64,000 nucleotides of DNA from Paracoccaceae bacterium (GCA_020637675.1 JACKKD010000001.1:558001-622000); one strand, 5' to 3'. Positions 47,335-55,696 are shown, counted from the first letter of the stretch. The notes: a model not told the origin generated them from the sequence alone. Numbers and translations: made by a program.

Positions 47335-47466
47335 TCAGCTGCCGTACTTACCGGTGAACACCGGTTCGGTCGTGACCGGTTGTTCGGCGTAGACAGTTTC
47401 CTTCTTTGCGGCGCAGCCGGCCACCACGACAACGAGCATGGCGGCAAAAAGGGCCTTACTGGACAT
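47335..47466 (-). CDS. 43-residue small lipoprotein
   Basis: MSSKALFAAMLVVVVAGCAA is a textbook lipoprotein signal with a VAGC lipobox (Cys18). The rest is short and polar: KKETVYAEQPVTTEPVFTGK, ending YGS. The start is preceded by AGGAGATTCGA. The mature peptide has only 26 residues, too small for an enzyme, and would sit on the periplasmic face of a membrane. It is in the pccB-pccA interval on the same strand. Gene finders with a length cut-off would miss it. Confidence 0.78.
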   Translation of the reverse strand: MSSKALFAAMLVVVVAGCAAKKETVYAEQPVTTEPVFTGKYGS

Positions 47467-47606
47467 TCGAATCTCCTGCTCAATTCGGCGGTCGCGCCTG
47501 TCGCGGCGCACTCCGACCTGTTGTTTTCGCTACGGACCGCGTCGCCGCAATCCATCCTGATGATAGCCCATCTCACGCGGCTATCCCATTGCGCACCACG
47601 CAAGGC

Positions 47607-47637
47607 GGCGGGTTGTGGCGCAACGGCACCACCCGCC
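47607..47637 (-). terminator. Weak hairpin after the 139-residue secreted protein gene
   Basis: GGCGGGTTGTG and CACCACCCGCC pair with one mismatch around a nine-base loop, about 40 bases past the stop of the minus-strand gene. There is no T-run. Confidence 0.35.
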
Positions 47638-47677
47638 CCGGCCGACATGCCGAATGGGATGCCCCCAGGCGATACCA

Positions 47678-48097
47678 TCAGAACGGTTCCCACTGGCAGC
47701 GCCCGTCGATGATCGTGTAGGCCTCGAAGAACTGGGTGGCCTCGGGCGCGGGCTCGCCGAATGCGACGGCGCGGTCGGACAGCGAAATGATGATCTGCGC
47801 CGGCGCGGGCCCGGTGGCCGGCAGCCGCGGCAGGGCGAATTCGTTGCAGAGCACCTCCATGTCCGCCTGCGCGGCCTCGACATCGACCGTGGCGCCGTCG
47901 CGCGCGATCGCCGGGGCGACGAAACGGAACCGGATCGTCAGACCCTCCGGTCCCGGAGCCGATTGCACGGTGTCAAGATAGCGCACGTCCTGACCGGAGG
48001 GCACGATGACGCGCTCGTCGCCCGTCGCCGCCTTCTCCTGCGCTGCCGCGCCGAGGCCGAAACAGATCATGGCGATTGCCATCGCTCCCCTTGTCAT
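47678..48097 (-). CDS. Small secreted protein of unknown function, downstream of pccB
   Basis: 139 residues from MTRGAMAIAMICFGLGAAAQ, a signal peptide cut after AAA. The mature part has ERVIVPSGQDVRYLDTVQSA, RFRFVAPAIARDG, ADMEVLCNEFALPRLPATGP and IIISLSDRAVAFGEPAPEAT, then IIDGRCQWEPF at the end. Two Cys may form a disulfide. This looks like the family named DUF6497 that I associate with Rhodobacteraceae, but I am not certain. It follows pccB with a gap of about 105 bases. Confidence 0.68.
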   Translation of the reverse strand: MTRGAMAIAMICFGLGAAAQEKAATGDERVIVPSGQDVRYLDTVQSAPGPEGLTIRFRFVAPAIARDGATVDVEAAQADMEVLCNEFALPRLPATGPAPAQIIISLSDRAVAFGEPAPEATQFFEAYTIIDGRCQWEPF

Positions 48098-48202
48098 TCC
48101 CGGGCCGCAACCTGACGTGGCGCCCTGCCCCTCCAGAGAGGTCCGAGGCGCCCCAAAACCCGGCACGGCGCTGATCATTGCACGCTCGCCCCCCCTGCCC
48201 GC

Positions 48203-49735
48203 TCAGAGTGGAATGTTGTCGTGCTTCTTCCACGGGTTGGAGAGCTTCTTCGTCCGCAGCGAAGCGAAGGCCCGGGCCACCCGCTTGCGGGTCGAATGCG
48301 GCATGATCACCTCGTCGATGAAACCCTTCTCGGCGGCGACGAAGGGGTTGGCGAAGCGGTCCTCGTAGTTCTTCGTCCGCTCGGCGATCTTGTCCCTGTC
48401 GGCCAGTTCCGACCGGTAGAGAATCTCGACCGCGCCCTTGGCGCCCATCACCGCGATCTCGGCCGTGGGCCAGGCATAGTTGAAGTCGCCCCGCAGGTGT
48501 TTCGAGGCCATGACGTCATAGGCGCCGCCATAGGCCTTGCGGGTGATCACCGTGACCTTCGGCACCGTCGCCTCGCCATAGGCGAAGAGAAGCTTGGCCC
48601 CGTGCTTGATGACGCCACCATATTCCTGCCCCGTGCCCGGCAGGAAGCCCGGCACGTCGACGAAGGTCAGGATCGGGATTTCGAAGGCATCGCAGAACCG
48701 CACGAAGCGCGCGGCCTTGCGCGAACTGTCGATGTCGAGGCAACCCGCCAGCACCAACGGCTGGTTGGCCACGACGCCCACCGTCTGACCCTCGATGCGG
48801 ATGAAGCCGGTGATGATATTGCCCGCGTAGTCCTTCTGGATCTCGAAGAAGTCCCCCTCGTCGGCAACCTTGAGGATCAGTTCCCGCATGTCGTAGGGCA
48901 GGTTCGGGTTGTCGGGGATCAGCGTGTCGAGGCTCGGCTCCACCCGCGCGGGATCGTCGAAGAAGGGCCGGGTCGGCGCCCTGTCACGGTTCGAGAGCGG
49001 CAGGAAGTCATAAAGCCGGCGAATCTCGGCCAGCGCCTCCACGTCATTCTCGAAGGCGCCGTCGGCGACCGAGGATTTCCGCGTGTGGGTCGAAGCGCCT
49101 CCCAACTCCTCGGCGGTCACGATCTCGTTCGTCACGGTCTTCACCACGTCGGGGCCGGTCACGAACATGTAGGACGTGTCCTTCACCATGAAGATGAAGT
49201 CGGTCATCGCCGGCGAATAGACCGCGCCGCCCGCACAAGGCCCCATGATGACCGAAATCTGCGGCACGACGCCCGAGGCCATGATGTTGCGCTGGAACAC
49301 GTCGGCATAGCCGGCAAGGCTCGCCACGCCCTCCTGGATGCGTGCGCCGCCCGAATCGTTCAGCCCGATCACCGGCGCGCCGTTCTGCATCGCCATATCC
49401 ATGATCTTGCAGATCTTCTGGGCGTGTGTCTCGGAAAGCGAGCCGCCGAAGACGGTGAAATCCTGGCTGAAAACATAGATCATGCGGCCGTTGATCGTGC
49501 CCCAGCCGGTCACGACGCCGTCACCCGCGGGCCGGTCGTCCTCCATGCCGAAGTCGGTGCAGCGGTGGGCGACGAACATGTCGAATTCCTCGAAGCTGCC
49601 CTCGTCGAGGAGAAGCTCGATCCGCTCGCGCGCGGTCAGCTTGCCACGGGCGTGCTGGGCGTCGATCCGGCGCTGCCCGCCGCCGGCGCGGGCGGCGGCA
49701 CGGCGGGCTTCGAGTTGTTCGAGAATGTCCTTCAT
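48203..49735 (-). CDS. pccB: Propionyl-CoA carboxylase, carboxyltransferase (beta) subunit
   Basis: 510 residues from MKDILEQLEARRAAARAGGG; GAGGGGG lies upstream. It carries two crotonase-like halves: an N-terminal one with DFTVFGGSLSETHAQKICK, IGLNDSGGARIQEGVASLAG and MGPCAGGAVYSPAMTDF, and a C-terminal one with RFCDAFEIPILTFVDVPGF, LPGTGQEYGGVI and TRKAYGGAYDVM. It transfers carboxylate from biotin to propionyl-CoA. The end NPWKKHDNIPL is typical of PccB. The upstream region holds PccR-type sites, so induction by propionyl-CoA is likely. Confidence 0.97.
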   Translation of the reverse strand: MKDILEQLEARRAAARAGGGQRRIDAQHARGKLTARERIELLLDEGSFEEFDMFVAHRCTDFGMEDDRPAGDGVVTGWGTINGRMIYVFSQDFTVFGGSLSETHAQKICKIMDMAMQNGAPVIGLNDSGGARIQEGVASLAGYADVFQRNIMASGVVPQISVIMGPCAGGAVYSPAMTDFIFMVKDTSYMFVTGPDVVKTVTNEIVTAEELGGASTHTRKSSVADGAFENDVEALAEIRRLYDFLPLSNRDRAPTRPFFDDPARVEPSLDTLIPDNPNLPYDMRELILKVADEGDFFEIQKDYAGNIITGFIRIEGQTVGVVANQPLVLAGCLDIDSSRKAARFVRFCDAFEIPILTFVDVPGFLPGTGQEYGGVIKHGAKLLFAYGEATVPKVTVITRKAYGGAYDVMASKHLRGDFNYAWPTAEIAVMGAKGAVEILYRSELADRDKIAERTKNYEDRFANPFVAAEKGFIDEVIMPHSTRKRVARAFASLRTKKLSNPWKKHDNIPL

Positions 49736-49804
49736 CGGGTCCCCCTCAAGGCGATGGCGCACCCTATCCCCTGACACCGGCCGGTCAAAGCGGATTTCCG
49801 GATA

Positions 49805-49852
49805 TTTGCAACATTTTCGCAAGGGTGCGACAGTTAATTGCAAATGTGCAAA
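49805..49852. promoter_or_regulatory. Cluster of PccR-type operators upstream of pccB
   Basis: Four elements of the TTGCAA type are present: TTTGCAA (49805-49811), TTTCGCAA (49815-49822), TTGCAAA (49838-49844) and TGTGCAAA (49845-49852). Their centres are separated by 11, 21 and 8 bases, partly in helical phase. The published PccR motif in Rhodobacter sphaeroides is, as I recall, built from TTTGCAAA half-sites. They lie 70-117 bases before the pccB start. Confidence 0.7.
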
Positions 49853-49914
49853 ATTACCGGACTTCCCGCGCCGCCCGTCGCGGGCTATAGCGTCGGAAAA
49901 CCGCGCGAGGCATC

Positions 49915-50268
49915 ATGGACCGTATTCCCGTTCCCCTGGTCACGATCGGCCTGCTTCTGGCCTCAAACGTCTTCATGACCTTCGCCTGGTACGGCCATCT
50001 CAAGTTCAAGACGACGCCCCTTCTCGTCGTCATCCTCGTGAGCTGGGGTATCGCCTTCTTCGAATACCTCCTGCAGGTGCCCGCAAACCGCATCGGCCAC
50101 GGGCATTTCTCCGCGGCGGAGTTGAAGACCATTCAGGAGGTCATCACGCTTGTCGTCTTCGCCGTCTTCTCGGCAACCTGGCTCGGCGAGGGGCTCGGCT
50201 GGAACCATGCGGTGGGCTTTGCGCTGATCGCGGCGGGCGCCTTCTTCGTCTTCCAGCCCTGGGCCTGA
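49915..50268 (+). CDS. DMT-type small membrane protein (DUF486)
   Basis: 117 residues with four membrane segments: PLVTIGLLLASNVFMTFAWY, PLLVVILVSWGIAFFEYLLQ, TIQEVITLVVFAVFSATWLG and AVGFALIAAGAFFVFQPWA. The order, and phrases such as FAWYGHLKF, VPANRIGH and FSAAELKTIQEVI, are those of DUF486, a family of half-size drug/metabolite transporter relatives that may work as dimers. It diverges from pccB across the operator cluster. Its substrate is unknown. Confidence 0.9.
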   Translation: MDRIPVPLVTIGLLLASNVFMTFAWYGHLKFKTTPLLVVILVSWGIAFFEYLLQVPANRIGHGHFSAAELKTIQEVITLVVFAVFSATWLGEGLGWNHAVGFALIAAGAFFVFQPWA

Positions 50269-50337
50269 GAGGGCCCGCACAGCCGTCTGTGCGCTCCGGG
50301 CATGGACAGCCGCCACTCCGCCCGCTACGCCTCGGCC

Positions 50338-51555
50338 ATGACCACCTCGCGCCCCGTCGCCCGCTTTCTCGACCGCTCCACAGCCCCGCACGTCGCGACG
50401 CTTGTCGCGGTCACGGGACTCTCGGCGCTGGCCATGAACATCTTCCTGCCGTCGTTGCCGGCGATGACCGACTGGTTCGCCACCGACTACCGGCTGATGC
50501 AGCTTTCCGTCTCGCTCTACCTGGGCGTCAGCGCCGGCCTGCAGATCGTCATCGGGCCGATTTCGGACCGGTTCGGGCGTCGGCCCGTCCTTCTCTGGTC
50601 CGTCGTTTTGTTCCTCATCGCGACGGCGGGTACGCTTTTCGCCCCGACTGTCGGCGTCTTCCTCGCCTTCCGCATGATGCAGGCGGTGGTCGCGGCCGGC
50701 ATGGTGCTGAGCCGCGCGGTCATCCGCGACATGGTGCCGGCCAACGAGGCTGCCTCGATGATCGGCTACGTCACGATGGGCATGGCCTTCGTGCCGATGG
50801 TCGGGCCGATGATCGGGGGCATCCTCGACGGGGCTTTCGGATGGCAGGCGAACTTCCTTGCGCTCTTCGGACTCGGCGTCGCCGTCCTCTGGATGATCTG
50901 GGCCGACCTCGGCGAAACCGCGGCAGGCCATCGCACGCGCTTCGCCGACCAGATGCGCCAGTACCCCGAGCTTCTCACGTCGCGACGGTTCTGGGGCTAC
51001 AGCCTCTCCGCCGCCTTTGCCTCGGGCGCGTTCTTCGCCTACCTCGGCGGCGCCCCCTTTGTCGGCAGCGAGGTCTTCCAGCTCTCTCCCGGCCGGCTCG
51101 GCCTTTACCTCGGGGCGCCGGCGGTCGGGTATGCCCTGGGCAACTACCTGGCCGGGCGCTATTCGATCCGGATCGGCATCGACAGAATGATCCTGCTGGG
51201 CACGCTGCTGACGGCAGTCTGCATGGGCCTTCTCGTGGCGCTGTCCCTCGCCGGACTCGCCGGAGCCAACACGTTCTTCGGACTCGTCGTCTCGGTCGGC
51301 CTCGGCAACGGCATGGCGCTGCCCGGCGCGAACGCGGGAATGCTTTCGGTCCGGCCGGGGCTTGCCGGCACGGCCTCGGGCCTCGGCGGCGCGATCATGA
51401 TCGGCGGGGGCGCGGCGATCTCGGCCGCCGCCGGCTGGGCGCTCGGCCTCGGCGGCGGCGCCGCACCGCTCGCGGTGCTGATGTTCGCCTGTGCCGTTGC
51501 CGCCGTCGCTTCCATCCTGCTCGTCATCCGCCGCGCCCGCCGGCTCGGCCTCTGA
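50338..51555 (+). CDS. MFS drug-resistance transporter, Bcr/CflA family
   Basis: 405 residues from MTTSRPVARFLDRS (a start 12 codons earlier is also open). Twelve membrane segments are predicted. Signature motifs are NIFLPSLPAMTDWF in segment 1, the MFS motif A as GPISDRFGRRPVLLWSVVLF, RMMQAVVAAGMVLSRAVIRD and FVPMVGPMIGGIL in segment 5. The Bcr/CflA group exports bicyclomycin, chloramphenicol or sulfonamides, and here the true substrate is unknown. It lies between the DUF486 gene and pccR on the same strand. Confidence 0.92.
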   Translation: MTTSRPVARFLDRSTAPHVATLVAVTGLSALAMNIFLPSLPAMTDWFATDYRLMQLSVSLYLGVSAGLQIVIGPISDRFGRRPVLLWSVVLFLIATAGTLFAPTVGVFLAFRMMQAVVAAGMVLSRAVIRDMVPANEAASMIGYVTMGMAFVPMVGPMIGGILDGAFGWQANFLALFGLGVAVLWMIWADLGETAAGHRTRFADQMRQYPELLTSRRFWGYSLSAAFASGAFFAYLGGAPFVGSEVFQLSPGRLGLYLGAPAVGYALGNYLAGRYSIRIGIDRMILLGTLLTAVCMGLLVALSLAGLAGANTFFGLVVSVGLGNGMALPGANAGMLSVRPGLAGTASGLGGAIMIGGGAAISAAAGWALGLGGGAAPLAVLMFACAVAAVASILLVIRRARRLGL

Positions 51556-51595
51556 GCGGCTCGGCACGGACCATGGCACGGGGCTTGGCAGCCGG

Positions 51596-51626
51596 CTTTG
51601 CAAAGACTACCCTTCGCTTCGCAAAG
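51596..51626. promoter_or_regulatory. PccR-type operator before pccR
   Basis: The perfect palindrome CTTTGCAAAG (51596-51605) and a near copy CTTCGCAAAG (51617-51626) lie with centres 21 bases apart, two helical turns. They are 18-48 bases before the pccR start, a position for autorepression. The same 21-base spacing occurs between two of the elements before pccB. Confidence 0.72.
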
Positions 51627-51643
51627 CTGCGGAGCCCGGGGCG

Positions 51644-53038
51644 ATGGCCACCCAGAAACTCTACGCCGGCGCGAAGCTGCGCGAGACGCGCGCGCGGCTC
51701 GGCCTGACCCAGAAGGCCTTCGCCACCAAGCTCGGCGTCTCCCTCCCCTATCTCAACCAGATGGAGAACAACCACCGTCCGGTCTCGGCTGCCGTCGTCC
51801 TGGCGCTGGCGGGGGAATTCGGCCTCGACGTGACGGAGCTTTCGGCCGGCGATGCCGAACGGCTCGTCTCCGACATGCGCGAGGCGCTCGCGGACCCGGT
51901 CTTCGCCGACACGATGCCGCCGCTCGCCGATCTTCGTCTCGCCGCCTCGAACGCGCCGGTGCTTGCCCGCGCCTTCCTCGAACTGCACCGCGCCTACCGG
52001 CAGAACCACGAACGCCTCGCTTCGCTGGACGAGGCGCTCGGGCGCGAGGGCGGCGGAAGCCGCGCGTCGCCCTGGGAGGAGGTGCGCGACTTCTTTCACT
52101 ATTGCGACAATTACCTCGACGCCGTGGACCGTGCGGCAGAGCGGTTTGCCTCCCCGGACGGGACGCTGACGGATGTGTCGAAGCCCGCGCGCGCCGCCCT
52201 TTCGGCACAGGGCATCACGCTCAGACTTTCCGACACGGAGGAGGTCCGTTCGCTTGCCGGAAAGGTGCTGACGCTCTCCACCCGCACCAGCGGGCCGACG
52301 CAGCGCTTCCAGCTACTGCACCAGGTCGCGCTCTTGACCCAGCGCGACCTGATCGAGGCGACCCTCGACCTCGCCCGCTTCCAGTCGGAAGCGGCGCGGT
52401 CCATCGCTAAGATCGGGCTTGCGAACTACTTCGCAGGCGCCGCGATGCTGCCCTACCGCGCCTTCCTGGCGGCGGCGCAGGAGACACGGCACGATCTCGA
52501 ACGCCTCGCCGACCGCTTCGGTGCCTCGATCGAGCAGGTGGCGCACCGGCTCTCGACCCTGCAGCGGCCGGGGATGAAGGGCATTCCCTTCTTCTTCGTC
52601 CGCGTCGATCAGGCCGGAACGATCACCAAGCGCCATTCGGCCACGCGGCTCCAGTTCGCGCGCTTCGGCGGCGCATGCCCCTTGTGGAACGTCCATCAGG
52701 CCTTCGAGACGCCCGGACGCTTCCTGCGCCAGCTCGCCGAGACGCCCGACGGCGTTCGCTACCTTAGCCTCGCGCGCGACATCTCGAAGCCGGGGGGGTC
52801 ATTCCAGGCACCCGTCCGCCGCTACGCCATCGGGCTTGGCTGCGAGGTCAGCCACGCCAGGGACCTCGTCTATGCCGACGACCTCGACGTGACCAACGCC
52901 CGCGCCTTCGAGGCGATCGGAATTTCCTGCCGCATCTGCGACCGGACGGAGTGCCACCAGCGCTCCGTCCCGCCGCTCGAACGCAAGCTCAGGGTCGATC
53001 CCAACCGGCGCGGGCTCTTGCCCTACGAGATCGGCTGA
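51644..53038 (+). CDS. pccR: Propionyl-CoA-responsive regulator PccR (XRE/ScfR family)
   Basis: 464 residues from MATQKLYAGAKLRETRARLG. Residues about 8-65 are a Cro/C1-type helix-turn-helix (LGLTQKAFATKLGVSLPYLN, then QMENNHRP). The middle is long and helical. From about 290 comes a short-chain fatty acyl-CoA regulator domain (LATYFAGAAMLPYRAFL-like region, FFFVRVDQAGTITKRHS). The C-terminus has clustered Cys (ISCRICDRTECHQR). The family includes Rhodobacter sphaeroides PccR and actinobacterial RamB. It would control pccB and perhaps its own gene through the operators noted. Confidence 0.9.
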   Translation: MATQKLYAGAKLRETRARLGLTQKAFATKLGVSLPYLNQMENNHRPVSAAVVLALAGEFGLDVTELSAGDAERLVSDMREALADPVFADTMPPLADLRLAASNAPVLARAFLELHRAYRQNHERLASLDEALGREGGGSRASPWEEVRDFFHYCDNYLDAVDRAAERFASPDGTLTDVSKPARAALSAQGITLRLSDTEEVRSLAGKVLTLSTRTSGPTQRFQLLHQVALLTQRDLIEATLDLARFQSEAARSIAKIGLANYFAGAAMLPYRAFLAAAQETRHDLERLADRFGASIEQVAHRLSTLQRPGMKGIPFFFVRVDQAGTITKRHSATRLQFARFGGACPLWNVHQAFETPGRFLRQLAETPDGVRYLSLARDISKPGGSFQAPVRRYAIGLGCEVSHARDLVYADDLDVTNARAFEAIGISCRICDRTECHQRSVPPLERKLRVDPNRRGLLPYEIG

Positions 53039-53041
53039 GCC

Positions 53042-53281
53042 TCACGCCGCCTGGATCATCCGGAAGATCTCGTCCTTCAGCGCCGCCCGCTTCTTGCGCA
53101 TTTCGACTTCGGCGAACTGATCGACGGGCTCGACCCCGGACTCGGCGCGGTGCACCTGGCGGTTCAACTCGTGATATTCCTCGGCCAGCCGGGCGAAATG
53201 CGCGTTGGAGACCTTGAGCGCGTGGATCTTCGCAGCCTCGGCCGGGAACTCCTCGTGCAGTTCGTGCGGTGTATTCGACAT
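53042..53281 (-). CDS. YdcH/DUF465 family protein
   Basis: 79 residues from MSNTPHELHEEFPAEAAKIH. The single long helical hairpin with KVSNAHFARLAEEYHELNRQ, HRAESG and MRKKRAALKDEIFRMI is the DUF465 pattern (YdcH-like). Members are short cytosolic helical proteins of unknown role. Its 3' end meets the pccR stop tail to tail. An FNR-type dyad sits about 54-69 bases before its start, pointing to oxygen-responsive expression. Confidence 0.92.
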   Translation of the reverse strand: MSNTPHELHEEFPAEAAKIHALKVSNAHFARLAEEYHELNRQVHRAESGVEPVDQFAEVEMRKKRAALKDEIFRMIQAA

Positions 53282-53334
53282 TTCGCAGTCCTTTCTATTG
53301 TCGGCCATGTCTGGCGCAGCCGGACGCCGCATAC

Positions 53335-53350
53335 TTTGACCTCGGTCAAA
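53335..53350 (-). promoter_or_regulatory. FNR/FnrL-type dyad before the DUF465 gene
   Basis: TTTGAC-CTCG-GTCAAA is a perfect dyad matching the FNR-type consensus TTGAY-N4-RTCAA. It is centred 61 bases before the DUF465 ATG, which would be near -41 if transcription starts about 20 bases before that ATG. It is also about 110 bases before pabB on the other strand, so either gene could be the target; the closer fit is DUF465. Confidence 0.62.
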
Positions 53351-53454
53351 CCGGAAGGGCAAAGGCGCGAACGGGACGAAAAGCGGCGTGCGCAGGATTG
53401 CCGCGGGCGTGGCGCCGTCCTATGTGCGGCTGCACGATACCTCGGGCGCACCCC

Positions 53455-54588
53455 ATGATCCTGATCGAGAACGGCCCCGGTGGCGGGCCCGCACTTTTCG
53501 ACGCCCCCGGCCGGATCATCCGGGCGGAGACGGCCGAAGAGGTTGCCCCGGCGCTCGCCGCGCTCGATGCCGCCCGCGCCGCTGGCCTCTGGGCCGCCGG
53601 GTTCCTCAGCTACGAGACGGGATATGCGCTCGAACCCCGGCTCGCCGGACTGATGCCCTCCCGGCGCTCCCTGCCGCTTCTCGCCTTCGGGCTCTACGGC
53701 AGCCCCCTCGCCGCCGGGGCCGTCCTCGCACGGGCCGGGGCCGAGGCGGCCGGGGCGCGTCTTTCGCCCGCGACGCCCGACTGGAGCGCTGCGGAACACG
53801 CGGCAGCGATGGCCCGCGTTCTCGACTACATCGGGGCCGGCGACATCTACCAGACGAACCTCACGATGCAGATGCGCGCCGCCTTTGCAGGCACGCCGCT
53901 TGGCCTCTACGGCGCCCTTCGGGCCCGCCAGCCGGTGGGACACGGCGCGCTTGTCGCCCTGCCCGACTGTCCTGTGCTCGTCTCGCGCTCCCCCGAACTC
54001 TTCTTCTCCACAAACGCGGACGGAGTGATCGAGACCCGGCCGATGAAGGGAACCGCGCCCCGCGCCTCGAACCCCGCCCACGACGCGGCGCTGCGGCTGG
54101 AGCTTCAGCAAAGCGTGAAGAACAGGGCGGAAAACCTCATGATCGTTGATCTTCTCCGCAACGACATCTCGCGCGTCTGCGCCGTCGGATCGGTACGGGT
54201 GCCCGAACTTTACACAGTGGAGAGCTATGTCACCGTGCATCAGATGGTCAGCCGCGTGACGGGCCGGCTCCGCCCCGGAACGCAGCCCTCCGCGCTTCTC
54301 CGCGCGCTCTTCCCGTGCGGCTCGGTCACCGGCGCGCCGAAGATACGGGCGATGGAGATCATCCGCGAACTGGAACCCACGCCCCGCGGCGCCTATTGCG
54401 GATCGATCGGCTGGCTCGGCCCGGACGGCAGTTCCGCCTTCAACGTGGCGATCCGCACCCTGACCCTTGCGGACGACGGAACCGCCAGCTTCGGCGTCGG
54501 CGGCGGCATCGTCGCCGATTCGACGCCCGAGGGCGAATATGAGGAAGCGCTGTGGAAAGCCCGTTTTGCCGCGCTGGGACGCGACTGA
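53455..54588 (+). CDS. pabB: Aminodeoxychorismate synthase component I
   Basis: 377 residues from MILIENGPGGG. PabB converts chorismate with ammonia to aminodeoxychorismate for 4-aminobenzoate and folate. The chorismate-binding domain has GDIYQTNLTMQMRAAFAG, SRSPELFFS, the catalytic lysine in TRPMKGTAPR, IVDLLRNDISRVC, SVTGAPKIRAMEIIRELEP and the end GVGGGIVADSTPEGEYEE. The N-terminal part is shorter than in TrpE, supporting PabB. pabC follows with a 37-base overlap. Confidence 0.93.
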   Translation: MILIENGPGGGPALFDAPGRIIRAETAEEVAPALAALDAARAAGLWAAGFLSYETGYALEPRLAGLMPSRRSLPLLAFGLYGSPLAAGAVLARAGAEAAGARLSPATPDWSAAEHAAAMARVLDYIGAGDIYQTNLTMQMRAAFAGTPLGLYGALRARQPVGHGALVALPDCPVLVSRSPELFFSTNADGVIETRPMKGTAPRASNPAHDAALRLELQQSVKNRAENLMIVDLLRNDISRVCAVGSVRVPELYTVESYVTVHQMVSRVTGRLRPGTQPSALLRALFPCGSVTGAPKIRAMEIIRELEPTPRGAYCGSIGWLGPDGSSAFNVAIRTLTLADDGTASFGVGGGIVADSTPEGEYEEALWKARFAALGRD

Positions 54589-55172
54589 TCGAGACCTTCG
54601 GCTGGGACGGGACCGCGTTCCGCCGGATCGCGGCGCACCTCGCCCGCGCCCGCGCCTCGGCGGCGGAGCTTGGCTTCGACTGGGACGAGGCCGCGGTCGA
54701 CCAGGTGCTGGCGACCGTCACCGACCCCGCGCCGCTGCGCATCCGCCTGACCGTCGGCCGGGTGGGAGATGTCGAGATGACCGCCGCGCCGCTGACACCG
54801 AACCCGGCGGGATGGCGCCTGATGCGCGCGGCCGAGCGGCTTGATCCCGACGACCTGCGCCTGCGCCACAAGACGACGGAGCGCGGCCTTTACGACCGGA
54901 CCCGCGCCGCCTTGCCCGAGGGGGTGGACGAGGCGGTGTTCCTCAACACCCGCGGCGAGTTCTGCGAAGGCACCATCACCAACCTCTTCTTCGATCTCGG
55001 CGAGGGGCTGATGACGCCGCCCCTGACGAGCGGGTGCCTGCCGGGGGTTCTGCGGGGCGAGCTGATCGCGTCGGGCCAGGCGCGCGAGGCGGTCCTGGCC
55101 GAGGCCGACCTGCCGCGCGCCCGGCTCTGGATGGGCAATTCGCTGCGCGGGCTGATCGGCGCCGCCTTCTAG
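54552..55172 (+). CDS. pabC: Aminodeoxychorismate lyase-like class IV PLP enzyme
   Basis: 206 residues from a GTG start inside the 3' end of pabB. The PLP lysine is K107 in LRHKTTERG. The C-terminal half has FLNTRGEFCEGTITNLFFDL (typical EGT..N..F), then PLTSGCLPGVLRGELI. The fold type IV enzymes include aminodeoxychorismate lyase and branched-chain aminotransferases; the PabB overlap makes the lyase the likely role, giving 4-aminobenzoate and pyruvate. It is shorter than the usual 270 residues, with a reduced N-terminal domain. Its TAG shares bases with the TAG of the opposing DUF1003 gene. Confidence 0.85.
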   Translation: MESPFCRAGTRLIETFGWDGTAFRRIAAHLARARASAAELGFDWDEAAVDQVLATVTDPAPLRIRLTVGRVGDVEMTAAPLTPNPAGWRLMRAAERLDPDDLRLRHKTTERGLYDRTRAALPEGVDEAVFLNTRGEFCEGTITNLFFDLGEGLMTPPLTSGCLPGVLRGELIASGQAREAVLAEADLPRARLWMGNSLRGLIGAAF

Positions 55173-55696
55173 CGCCCGGCAAGGCGGTCGATCTTGCCTT
55201 CGAGCCGGGCGAAAAGCGTCTCGAGCTGGCGCATCCTGATGTCGTCCACCTTCTCGTGCAGGCTCATGATCTCAAGCTCCGCCTTCAGGTTGACCTCGTA
55301 GTCATGCGCCGCGGCGATCCGGTCCTTCGCGGCCTGACGGTTCTGCGACATCATGATGACCGGCGCCTGAAGCGCCGCGACCATCGACAGGACGAGGTTG
55401 AGAAAGACGAAGGGATAGGGATCGGCGGGTCGGGTCAAGAGCCAGACATTCGCCACGACCCAGCCGAGGATCACCACGCCGAAGAGGACGATGAAGCTCC
55501 ACGAGCCGCCGAAGGCCGCGACACGGTCCGCGACCCGGTCGCCAAAGCTCAGCTCGCCGCGAAAGGTCTCGTTGATGTTGCGCGAGATGGCCGTCCTCGC
55601 GGCGATCTGGCGCAGCACCCGCTGTTCGCGAGGCGCCAGATCGTCATAACCCTTGCTCAGGAGCCGCATCGCCAGTTCCCGTACCCGATCGTCCAT
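55169..55696 (-). CDS. DUF1003 membrane protein
   Basis: 175 residues from MDDRVRELAMRLLSKG. Two membrane segments occur at about 65-83 and 97-115, in the DUF1003 pattern: FGDRVADRVAAFGGSWSFIV, GWVVANVWLL, DPYPFVFLNLVLSMVAALQA and PVIMMSQNRQAAKDRIAAAH. The C-terminal part is a coiled coil (AELEIMSLHEKVDDIRMRQL). The function is unknown. It converges on pabC with the stop codons overlapping in CTAG. Confidence 0.9.
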   Translation of the reverse strand: MDDRVRELAMRLLSKGYDDLAPREQRVLRQIAARTAISRNINETFRGELSFGDRVADRVAAFGGSWSFIVLFGVVILGWVVANVWLLTRPADPYPFVFLNLVLSMVAALQAPVIMMSQNRQAAKDRIAAAHDYEVNLKAELEIMSLHEKVDDIRMRQLETLFARLEGKIDRLAGR

